From assembly GCA_016180195.1 (NCBI GenBank), contig JACPBS010000004.1, positions 106,555 through 170,554 on the forward strand: a DNA stretch of 64,000 nt, in the 5' to 3' direction. The number at the start of each line of letters is the position of its first letter. Positions within the stretch are counted from its first letter, which is position 1. Positions 25,047 through 34,200 of this stretch are shown piece after piece. The stretch is from Candidatus Woesearchaeota archaeon (GTDB taxonomy: Archaea > Nanobdellota > Nanobdellia > Woesearchaeales > UBA10216). The notes beneath the pieces are model-generated. The model was given only the letters and a program-made list of their open reading frames with translations, did not search any database and had not been told where the DNA came from. A program made the position numbers and the translations under genes.

Positions 25047-26044
25047 GTGGTGCACTCCTGTGAATCGGTGAACTGGCTGTCAGTTACGGTTATCCTGTTC
25101 GCTGACAGTTGCTTGTCAAGATCATCTTCATCAGGGTCGTATGCTATTATTCTGTTGATATCTGAAGGGCATGTGCTAGCATATTTGATTGCAGGCATCC
25201 TGTTCTGCCTTGCGAAGGAGAATTTCATTCCCGTTTCAGGTTCCTGGATGATTATTACGTCATCATGCTGGAACACGTCCTTTTCTATGCTGATTGCAAA
25301 TCCGTTCATCTCGAGATTGTTTGAGAGGTTGAAAAGGAAATCCTGGTTGTCCTGGTCTATGATGTATCTCGCGGTTTCATGCATTTTCCCAAGGCTGCTT
25401 CTGGTTGATGTTTGGAAACCGCGCAGCTTGAATAACGCTCCGCTTGCTGTGTCTGCAATTTCCATCGGGAATTTTAGCCTGACTGCAACTTCTGTGTTCG
25501 TGATTGTGACTGTCGCTTTTGGGCTTGAGAAGTTTACATCATATCCCTTTACGTTGTCCGAAAAACTGCATTCTGCGCCCATTTTGTTTTCGATGAAGAA
25601 TTCAAGTTGCCTTTCCAGTTGTCTTTTTGTCTGAAGGCTTGATGCTCCTATGGAGTATTTGAATGATTGTGATGCTGGCGGGGTCAGGGGGAATAGTTTC
25701 CAAGGGTATTCCGGCTTTGGCGCTGCTCTCTTTATCAGGTAATGCAGGGGTTTGTTGTTGTAGATGAGGTGCGTCTTTCCTATGTTTTTTTGTTCAGGGT
25801 CAATCGTTGAGCCTCCCTCGCTCTTGAACAGGTATCCTGCTTGGGCGCCTGATTGCCTGACCCCTCTTTCCAGGAATCCTTTAAGGCATTCGCTTGTATA
25901 AGTTGCTACCGGGGATGCGTCTCCGTGAATAGGCTCCTTCCTTGCTTTTGCCTCCTTTAGGATGTAGAGCAGTATTCCTGACGCTATGAGGACCAATATT
26001 CCTGTGATAATGAAAAGGGTGATTTGTGATTTTTTTGTTTTCAT
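25043..26044 (-). CDS. Class III signal-peptide surface protein (333 aa)
   Basis: 'KTKKSQITLFIITGILVLIA' is the same N-terminal pattern seen in the two giant proteins of the next operon (basic residues, SQ(I/V), long hydrophobic run): a class III signal for a prepilin-type peptidase. The outside part reads as alpha/beta, with single cysteines in 'TSECLKGFLERG', 'GAECSFSDNV' and 'TCPSDINRI'. It overlaps its neighbours by ATGA on both sides. No domain recognised. Confidence 0.7.
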   Translation of the reverse strand: MKTKKSQITLFIITGILVLIASGILLYILKEAKARKEPIHGDASPVATYTSECLKGFLERGVRQSGAQAGYLFKSEGGSTIDPEQKNIGKTHLIYNNKPLHYLIKRAAPKPEYPWKLFPLTPPASQSFKYSIGASSLQTKRQLERQLEFFIENKMGAECSFSDNVKGYDVNFSSPKATVTITNTEVAVRLKFPMEIADTASGALFKLRGFQTSTRSSLGKMHETARYIIDQDNQDFLFNLSNNLEMNGFAISIEKDVFQHDDVIIIQEPETGMKFSFARQNRMPAIKYASTCPSDINRIIAYDPDEDDLDKQLSANRITVTDSQFTDSQECTT

Positions 26045-29000
26045 CTTATCCTTAGCTTTGCTGTCAGCTCCTTCCAGAGCCTGAATAACCTGTTCTCCTC
26101 ATTTTTCTTTTCTGTTGCAACCCTGTACACCTGGCCATCCCTTGCGCAGCTTCCGTCCTGGATCTGGCCTGTCTTTTCGCATATGTTGGCATCTGTATTG
26201 TATGCGATGGCCATTTTCGGTTTCTCTCCGCATTTGGCTGTTATGTTTCCGATAACTTTTTTTGAAGAAAATGATTTTTCCAGGTCAAATTCGTCCTTGT
26301 TCATTAAGTTCTCTCGCCATTTTTGCGGGCTTAGAGTGATCGGTACTGAGCTGTAGATGAACATTCTTGTCTTCCTGTCATACCATAGCCTGTCATTTAC
26401 TCCTTGGCTACATGGCCTTATTGCTGTGGATGCGGGATCAAGCCCATGCGTGCAGCCTTTGTCATAGTTTAACATTTCCTTTAGCTCTGTTTCGCTCGGG
26501 TCCCTGTTGAATGAGCCTGATATCGCAATCCTGCCTTCTGATGCCATTGCGCATAGGTCATTTATGCAGGGGCCGTCCCCTTTTCTGCATTCAACTTCAA
26601 GGTATCTTTCTGCTATTATGCTTCTGATAGGATACGAATAGCTGTTTAGGATTTCTTGGTATGTTCCGCATGAAACAGAATCATATCCCAGTTCTGAAAG
26701 TGTCCTTTTCCCCAGGGATTTCCTGTTCACCCAGTCTCCGTTTTCGCAGTATTTGTTTCCTGACAGCGAGCCTGAGTTTATGCAGCCGGCTGAGGAATCA
26801 AAGCATTGTGAGGGTCCGCAGCAACCTGTTGAGCACGTTTCCGGGTCATATTTTACAAGTTCTCCTGTGTCGTCCCCGCAGCACAGCTTGGTTTCTTGGA
26901 CCCATTCATTCGTGCGCAGGGTCGTGTCATGGAATATCATTGCCCCATTCTGTTCGAGCTCGTTGTTTGCTTCAGCTAGGTCTATGTTATCAAATGCGTC
27001 TGGTCCGCTTCCATGGTCTATAAGCACTCTTTTTTTGTCGTCCCCGTATATTTTTGTGCCGTTCAGGTTTACGTAATCTATATACAGGTTCCTGTCTGAG
27101 CCCGGCCCTGCATTATAGTCGTTGGTAAAAACTACAGCCACTTTTTGGCCTGGCTTGAATGAAGGTACTGTGGCAAGGAAGGTCTTGTATTGTGGTGACT
27201 GGACAGTCCATTCTCCTTGTTTTTGCCAGGTTGAGTCTTTGGTCCAAAGCTGCATCACCGGCCATCCTTCTGCTTGTGTGCCTTTCGCTCTTACATCAAT
27301 TGTTACCCGGGAATCTAGAGGGTTTCCAGATTCAGATACATCATCTGCAAGTTCCCATGCACCGCATCCTGCGAAGTTCACCCCTAGGGGAAAGTTGCTG
27401 TTCATCGGGCACTTTCTGTTCCATGACCGTTGCTGGTCCATGTGCCTGAGCTTCTGCACAAGAAACAGATTTCCTGACCGGTCGGTGAATTTATACGATG
27501 CAATGGACGTGAATCTTGGGTCTGATGGTTCTGGTGTTGTTAGTTCAAGTGTTTCAAATGCGCCACACTCTTCCCATTTTATACCTTCGTTGTTGCTTGA
27601 GATCATGGGGCATTTCTGTACAGATCCTGTGTTGCCTGCTGAGTCTATGAAGCTTCTGACCAGGTATCTGCTGCCTGACCCGTCATAGAAATCGTATTCA
27701 TCGCAGCTGGGGAACCTTTGGTTTTGTTGGCCGATTGAATCGTCTTTTAGGTCATGGAAAGTCCATGGTGTGCACGATTCCCATCTGATTCCGTTGTAAG
27801 GTTCTTTCATGCAGCTTGTTCCTAGACTTGAAGGCGAGTCCTGATTCGGCCTTACAGGCGGAGATGCTTCGGTTTTGTCGCCTGAAGAGGAGCAGGAAAA
27901 GCTTCCTCCATAAGACCTCCTTTTCAAGGAGTCATATGTTGTTCCTGTTGGGGTTGCCTGCACGCTCCATCCGTAGTTGCTGCTCGGTGAAATGTAGGCT
28001 TTGAATGAGGTTGAAGCGGTTGTTGCTATGAAGTCTCCTGAATATTGGTCTCCGCATACCTGGCTGTCGCTGCACTCTGCGGGCGCCCATACATCCTGCT
28101 CCTTATTTACCCTAACTATATATGTTATCTGCGTTCGGGCATTGGTGACGTAAGCCCAGGAAAGTTTTGCGTTCACTATGTTTGAATTTTTTGCTATGCA
28201 CTCGACATTCAGGGTGCTTGGGATTTCCGTGATCGAAGGACTTAGAACTGCATTCTCTGTTTTGACTCCTGATGCTGAGCATGAGAAGCTGCCGCCTCGT
28301 GTTCTTCTTTTTGAAGGGTCATATGTTTCCCCTGAATGAACTGCCTGCACGCTCCATGAATATGTTTTTCCTGGCTCAAGGGCTGCTGTATGCTCTTTTG
28401 CTGAAACGTCCACCACAAAATCTCCGCTTCCGCCAAAGCCGTTGCATATTGCATTCGCATCGTTGCATGGCTCAGGGGCCCATACGTCCTGTTCTTTGTT
28501 GACCCGCAATATGTACGCTGTTGTCTGCCCTGTCTGCGGTGGTGACCATGAGAATGTTGCAGGATTATACTGGGGGTCTGCTAATGGGCAGTTTCTTTTC
28601 CAGCTCTTTCTTCCATCAGTATTTATCAGCTTTTGGGCGATATATGGGTTTGTATCCGTGCCTTGAAAATTATGTGAGCAGTATCCTGAGTACTGGGACG
28701 TGCTTGGATTTTCCGGGCCTCCTGTATGGTCAATTGTGTACCACGGTTCGCATTTCTGCCAGTCAATCCCGAATTTCCTGCTTCCATCAAGAGGGCAAAT
28801 CCTGCCAAAGCTCCTTTGGCCATTATAGGAAACCAGGCTCTGGGCAACCTTAAGCGTCCCATCTCTGTTGGTGAACTGGAAAAATCCTTCTGCTATGTAG
28901 CCTTTTTTTGAATCTTCACAGGTGTTCTGGCATATGTCGGGATCTACCCCGCCATACGGGTCTCCATCACAGTCAAAGTCCGCAGGGCCGCAGTCCTCAT

Positions 29001-29781
29001 CCGCTCCCGGGTGTGAAGCCCCTATGGTCTCGTCGCAGTCCCCGCCGCATAATGTATACCCATCTCCATCCGGGTCATAGTTATTATCTACTATCCCGTC
29101 GCAGTCATTGTCAACCCAGTCGCATGTCTCGGCTGTTGGCCCTAGCCCGTCTCCATCAAAGCAGTTGCAGTATTTGTTCACTGAACTCGGGTTGAGGTTT
29201 GGGTTGTTGTCATCGCAGTCGCCTGTTCTACCGCTGCAGCCTGCATCAACGCAGCAGCTTTGGGATCCGTCAGAGTCATCGTCCTTGCATGTGGTTGATA
29301 CGGTTTTCGGCCTTACCCTGAACCATGTGTGCCTGCTGTCCAACCCGTACACCTTCACGACCGCTGTGCAGCCTTCTCCTCTCACATAATCAAACCCGCT
29401 TCTCCCGCCCCATATTGATGAATCCCACCATTCGCATTCAAACCCTTCAGGAGGGGTTAATGTTATGGAGTTCAGGCCGTCTGGAACTGTTGCCTTGTAA
29501 TATGGCTCGTCATTGCAGCCCCATTCCGCTTCAATTCCAGAAGCAATTACCCTCATGTCCCTGGAATTAAGGTAGGTTATTGGTGGAACTGCAGGGCAGC
29601 TTCCGGTTGTTTTCTGGAATCTTACATATTCATCAGATGAAAGAACTACCCTTCCCATTACTTGGGCTGCAATTGCATCTGATGGCACAATAAAGGCTAT
29701 TGCAATTATCAGGAACGCTGCAAAAATTTTTTTGTACAGGAAGCCTAAATTATAGCAAACTCCCCTTCCCCTTTTTTCCAT
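26041..29781 (-). CDS. Giant secreted surface protein with MopE-like Asp-rich and FN3-like repeats (1246 aa)
   Basis: The signal sequence spans about residues 10-38 ('IFAAFLIIAIAFIVPSDAIA'). At about 165-275 a Cys/Asp-rich region ('DCDDNNPNLNPSS', 'DWVDNDCDGIVDNNYDPDGD') matches the MopE-type putative metal-binding repeat of bacteria. Two copies of a FN3-like unit follow, each with 'RVNKEQDVWAP' and 'RR..GGSFSCS'. A beta-rich part comes next, with repeated 'CPM....G..W..C..W' units and several disulfide candidates. It opens the operon: TATA lies near 29812-29823 and GAGGTG just before the ATG. The start 29781 is preferred to GTG 29787. No transmembrane anchor is seen at the C-terminus. Confidence 0.75.
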   Translation of the reverse strand: MEKRGRGVCYNLGFLYKKIFAAFLIIAIAFIVPSDAIAAQVMGRVVLSSDEYVRFQKTTGSCPAVPPITYLNSRDMRVIASGIEAEWGCNDEPYYKATVPDGLNSITLTPPEGFECEWWDSSIWGGRSGFDYVRGEGCTAVVKVYGLDSRHTWFRVRPKTVSTTCKDDDSDGSQSCCVDAGCSGRTGDCDDNNPNLNPSSVNKYCNCFDGDGLGPTAETCDWVDNDCDGIVDNNYDPDGDGYTLCGGDCDETIGASHPGADEDCGPADFDCDGDPYGGVDPDICQNTCEDSKKGYIAEGFFQFTNRDGTLKVAQSLVSYNGQRSFGRICPLDGSRKFGIDWQKCEPWYTIDHTGGPENPSTSQYSGYCSHNFQGTDTNPYIAQKLINTDGRKSWKRNCPLADPQYNPATFSWSPPQTGQTTAYILRVNKEQDVWAPEPCNDANAICNGFGGSGDFVVDVSAKEHTAALEPGKTYSWSVQAVHSGETYDPSKRRTRGGSFSCSASGVKTENAVLSPSITEIPSTLNVECIAKNSNIVNAKLSWAYVTNARTQITYIVRVNKEQDVWAPAECSDSQVCGDQYSGDFIATTASTSFKAYISPSSNYGWSVQATPTGTTYDSLKRRSYGGSFSCSSSGDKTEASPPVRPNQDSPSSLGTSCMKEPYNGIRWESCTPWTFHDLKDDSIGQQNQRFPSCDEYDFYDGSGSRYLVRSFIDSAGNTGSVQKCPMISSNNEGIKWEECGAFETLELTTPEPSDPRFTSIASYKFTDRSGNLFLVQKLRHMDQQRSWNRKCPMNSNFPLGVNFAGCGAWELADDVSESGNPLDSRVTIDVRAKGTQAEGWPVMQLWTKDSTWQKQGEWTVQSPQYKTFLATVPSFKPGQKVAVVFTNDYNAGPGSDRNLYIDYVNLNGTKIYGDDKKRVLIDHGSGPDAFDNIDLAEANNELEQNGAMIFHDTTLRTNEWVQETKLCCGDDTGELVKYDPETCSTGCCGPSQCFDSSAGCINSGSLSGNKYCENGDWVNRKSLGKRTLSELGYDSVSCGTYQEILNSYSYPIRSIIAERYLEVECRKGDGPCINDLCAMASEGRIAISGSFNRDPSETELKEMLNYDKGCTHGLDPASTAIRPCSQGVNDRLWYDRKTRMFIYSSVPITLSPQKWRENLMNKDEFDLEKSFSSKKVIGNITAKCGEKPKMAIAYNTDANICEKTGQIQDGSCARDGQVYRVATEKKNEENRLFRLWKELTAKLRIR

Positions 29782-29875
29782 TTGCACCTCGTCTTTGCAA
29801 CCCTTTTTTTCAGTATTTAAATGTTATGTCAGCGACTTGTCAAGTATTAAATATTGGAGCATTATCCTTTTTCGG

Positions 29876-30724
29876 ATGAGTGAAAGCAGGCTTTTTGAGG
29901 CAAAGGTAAGAAAGACCATAAGGCGTTTTGGCTTGTTCTGCAGGGATGATCGGCTTGTGGTGGCTTGCAGCGGTGGGAAGGACAGCACGGTTGTTCTTTC
30001 CATTCTTGGAAAGTTCGGGTATGATGTTGAGGCCCTGGCTGTTGATGAGGGCATTAAGGGTTATAGGGATTCCACGCTTGAGGATATTTCCGATTTTTGC
30101 AAGGATTCAGGGGTGCCTTTAAGGGTTGTTTCCTTCAAGGAAGAGTTCGGTCTTTCCCTTGACAGGATTGCCAGGAAAAAAGGGATAAGGCCTTGCGCTG
30201 CATGTGGCGTTCTGAGAAGGTACCTGATCAACAAGTTCGCAAGGGGCTATGATGCTGCAGTAACTGGGCATAACCTGGATGATGAGGCACAGTCCATTAT
30301 CATGAATATAATGAAGTCTAATGTCCATTTGTTGCCGAGATTGGGCCCGAAAACAGGGCACGTTTTTGACAGCAAGTTCACGAATAGGGTGAAGCCTCTG
30401 TATCTTTGCCCGGAGAAGGAGGTTGCAGCTTATGCTTTCCGGAAAAAGCTTAAGATCAGGTTCACAGAGTGCCCTTATTCCGGGTCTTCATATAGGGCAG
30501 CTGTAAGGGATTTCCTTAACGGCCTGGAGGCTGAGCATCCGGGCACGAAGTTGGGTATCATCAGTTCTTTCCTTAAGCTTATGCCCGCCCTTAGGAAACT
30601 TCCGATTTCAAAACAGTTAAATTATTGTAGTTGCTGCGGTGAGCCTGCAGGCAGGAGTGTTTGCAGCGCATGCTGCATTGTATTGGAAAATGTTCACGGA
30701 TATTGTAAAGCCAGAAAACAATGA
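29876..30724 (+). CDS. tRNA 2-thiolation protein, NcsA/TtuA family
   Basis: 282 aa. The ATPase P-loop 'SGGKDST' (about 33-39) is the PP-loop of tRNA thiolases, and 'GHNLDDEAQS' matches the conserved downstream loop. Three Cys pairs are seen: 'CAACGVLRR' centrally, a C-terminal 'CSCCGEP' and 'CSACC', with the Fe-S or zinc ligands arranged as in TtuA/NcsA. It would make 2-thiouridine, at position 54 (TtuA) or 34 (NcsA). ATG 29876 follows a TATA box (ATTAAATATTG) by about 20 bp. The alternative start upstream would lie in the promoter. Confidence 0.85.
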   Translation: MSESRLFEAKVRKTIRRFGLFCRDDRLVVACSGGKDSTVVLSILGKFGYDVEALAVDEGIKGYRDSTLEDISDFCKDSGVPLRVVSFKEEFGLSLDRIARKKGIRPCAACGVLRRYLINKFARGYDAAVTGHNLDDEAQSIIMNIMKSNVHLLPRLGPKTGHVFDSKFTNRVKPLYLCPEKEVAAYAFRKKLKIRFTECPYSGSSYRAAVRDFLNGLEAEHPGTKLGIISSFLKLMPALRKLPISKQLNYCSCCGEPAGRSVCSACCIVLENVHGYCKARKQ

Positions 30725-31202
30725 AATTGAGCTTTTCAGGATGGCTGAAAGGCTTGGTGTTAAGTCTCTTGCTCTTTATTACGAAATGCACCGTGACCTT
30801 TTTGATCTGCAGATGCAGACCCCGATAAAATTATGCACAGCCGGGAAGTCTAAGGCTGATGTCATTGTGAAAATGTTCGGGGAACCCGGGCGGGCACAGA
30901 TAATGATTGGCCCGGAGCATCAGCAGAAGCATTCCTTATATGCAGAACTCTCAAAAAAGAAAATTGCGCTGTGCTTTCCGCTTTCATCAATAATTGATTC
31001 AAAGCCAGAGAAGAAAGTATCGCTTGTGGAGAATTTCTCAAGGCATATCCGTCTTTGCAGGAAGCACAAGGTCAGGATCGTTGCCGCAACATTTGCTTCG
31101 GATCCTTATCATTTGAGGAGCGAGCATGACATAAGATCGCTGCTGACTGTCCTGGGCATGGGGACAAGGGAGATCAAGGAAGCTTTGGACGGGTTATGTT
31201 AA
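30690..31202 (+). CDS. rnp3: RNase P protein component 3 (Rpp30)
   Basis: 170 aa. 'MFTDIVKPENNEIELFRMAE' and 'RLGVKSLALYY' match the TIM-barrel start of archaeal Rpp30. Later 'LCFPLSSIID' and 'SLVENFSRHIRLCRKHKVRI' fit the fourth to sixth strands, and 'ATFASDPYHLRSEHDI' the substrate-facing loop. Rpp30 pairs with Pop5 to bind the catalytic domain of RNase P RNA. The start overlaps the thiolase gene by 35 bp, so the two tRNA enzymes are co-expressed. Its end overlaps the convergent surface gene by 9 bp. It is shorter than typical (200-215 aa), apparently in the N-terminal part. Confidence 0.8.
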   Translation: MFTDIVKPENNEIELFRMAERLGVKSLALYYEMHRDLFDLQMQTPIKLCTAGKSKADVIVKMFGEPGRAQIMIGPEHQQKHSLYAELSKKKIALCFPLSSIIDSKPEKKVSLVENFSRHIRLCRKHKVRIVAATFASDPYHLRSEHDIRSLLTVLGMGTREIKEALDGLC

Positions 31203-34200
31203 TGCCCTGCATGTTTCTGATATTGCGGGCCTTTCCGCCACATTCTTTGCGTAAGCGCATGTTGACACTCTCCTGTCAAATGGGGGTTTCTGCTTGAGCA
31301 TGTTTCCTTCTTTTTCCCAATTGTTCTGCTTGAACGGATCAGTTGCTATGAACCAGCATACGGGTCCTGTCCAGTCATTCCATTCTGATGTCGCGGTCCT
31401 ATAGCCTTTGAAAAGCCTGACTGCCTGCCTTGTTTCCTCCTTTTTTTCTTCCTGTGGGTTGTTCATGTCAAAAAGGGAAACTGCCGAGCCTCCGCTCTCT
31501 TTAATGTAGCTGTTAAGGTAATAGCTGAACTCAGTTAGCATAACCTGCTTGTTTTTCATCCTATTCCTATCAATCTGTGTTTGCCTGAATAGCCTTACCC
31601 TGTCAAGGCCCCAGCACCCGCCATTTACGAGATAGCTTACATCTGCCCCTGTATAAGGGCTTATTATCCTGCTGGACGGATCGCACTTGACATCAGGAAA
31701 GTCCAGGCTTTCCGGAGAAGTTTCAGAATAAGGATGCGAATTAACCCCGACAACATCAAAATAGTTCTCAATAAGCGGATCCGCCTCATAAAGCTTTTCA
31801 ACAAAATCAAATTCGCTCATTGACAAATACATATTATCAGAACTAGGATTCTTGCAAACATCCCAGTCCGGGTTATGTTTCTCGCAGTAAGCATTGAACA
31901 TGATGGTTGACGTAGGCGCCAAACCTCCCATAATAACCTTAGTGTCCGGATTTCCCGTCTTCACAGCTATGTACGCTACCTTAAATAACTCAGCGTATTC
32001 AGCAGGATTAGGCCCTTTTGATGACCACTCTTCCGCCAGGTTCGGCTCATTCCATATCTGCACATAATCAGGCTTATACCTGGACGTGAATTCCCTCACA
32101 TAATTGCCAAAATCAGCAAACCTTGCCCTGTCCGGACGGGTAGCAAAACCAGTATCATCACCTCTCCTAAAATTAGTATTGACCCCTTTCTCAGTCTTTG
32201 CCCAGCTAGGGGCGTATGATATTCGAGGTATTATCTTGAGCCTTTTTTCGTTGGCTCTTGCAAACCATAAATCGAAAAGTCCCCAATCATACTTTCCTGG
32301 CGCAGGTTCTCCTAAGCTCCATGGGAAACTTTGTTTAATGTACGTCGCACCTATCTCTCTTGCAAGCTCCAGCTGCTTGTAATCCTGCGGGTACCCTAGC
32401 TCAGTATGAAGGCAAAGCTTGTCTTTCTTAAGGTTGGCAGTTTGGCACGGAACTGAATAAATCCTTCCATTGCAGCAGTACATCTCTTTCCCTTCAATCT
32501 TCTGGTTTTCTGATTCGCAGGATAGCCATTTTTCCTGGTTTCCTGTGCATATGTAGTCTTTGCCTTTTGCCTCCATTATGGTGTCTTCGGTAACATGCTT
32601 GACTGTCGCGTCTTCCGCGTTTTCCTGTATTCCGTTTGAGTTGCATGTTACATAATGCATCTTTCCTTCAGGCTCTTTGTAACAGAGAAGATCGTAGTTT
32701 GTCTTTCTGTTTACAGCATAGGTTTTGCCGACTTTCGAATCGTCGCAGTATTCCCACTTCTCATTTCCGGAACTGTCAGTTCCCAAATATAATCTCTGCC
32801 CTTTCGTGTCAGTTACCAGCTTTCCTTCTGGCAGCGTGCTTTTTATGGGCGGGATTTCTCCTCCACCAAGGTCTCCAAGCTTTCCAAGATAAGCGTCAGC
32901 AGGATTGTCCGGGTATTCAACGGAACTTATGATGCCGATAGGTCTGAATGAGGAGCGGGCATGGTCATACATTGGGCAGCATGTTGATTTTAGCTGTGTC
33001 CCTTTGCTGCCTTTAAATTCCTTGACACAGAATCTGAGTGATGAGGCCCTGCCTGGCTCCCAGTAGGTTGATGCAGAATTCTTGGTCATCCTTAATGCTT
33101 TTCCGCCACATGCACATTCACCGTATTCAACTTCTATCCTGAATTTTGCAGGATTGCCATTGGCATCTTTGTTTAGTTTATCCTCAAATACTGCATATGA
33201 GCCTGGAATAAGTGATGGCATGTTGTATCTGGAGTCCAATACGCTTTGGCCTGAAATTTGCCGGGGCGCATTGGCTTTGTTTTGAGTTGCGACCAGGCTA
33301 CCGCTGACAGAACCTCTTTGGTTCATGTCGCGGGCTTGCTTCACTGAATCATCTCTTGAAAATGTCAGTTCGTCTGACCAGGGTATTGTTTCTATGTTTG
33401 GCTGGTCTATTTTTTCAAGCTTCTTTGAAACATCAATGTTCTGGTTGCTTGCCTGAGGCCTCATCATGAACTTTACTGTTGCTTTGTCATCCAAAGCCCC
33501 AATCCATGCAGATGATTTTATGACAATATCTTGGCCTGCTATGAAGACAGGATACCCGTCGACAGTCCATACTTTGTTTGGATAGACCTGGATGAACCCG
33601 AAGTAGGGTTCGTTTTTCTCTGTTGTGAACCTGAGTCTGTAGCTTTCTTTTCCTGATAATATGATGTTTTTTGAAAGCGAACCATCTGGAAGAACAAAGT
33701 TGACACTGAGCTTTGATGGGAGGAACTCATATTTTCTTACACCTTCTGAGGTAAGCATGCCTTTATCAGGCGTGCTGCATGTTTGCTCGCATTTCCACCC
33801 TTTGCAGCCAACGCATTCTGAAGGATAGCTCATGCAATCGTTCTTTTTCCAGCAGGTGTTCATGTCATTAGGTGTCCCGAATCTTGATACCTGCTTGATG
33901 TATATGGGCAGGTTGTCTCCCCATTCCCAGTCTTCCCTCAGTGAAGACCATTGATCTTTGAGTTCAGGCGGATTGCTTTTGTAGCCATCTTCTACATACC
34001 TTACAAGTATTAGGCCCCCGTGTTCAGGGGGTTTAACATCCACGTGCCAGCCTGCTGTGTCTGATTTTCCGAAAGCATAGGCATTTTCTACCCAGGTTAT
34101 CCAGTTTTGTGAAAACTCAACCATTCCCGGGCCTGGTACAAGGCCATAGTAATAGTGGTCGGGGTCATTGGTTGCGCTTGTGCTGCAAGCCAGTGGACCT

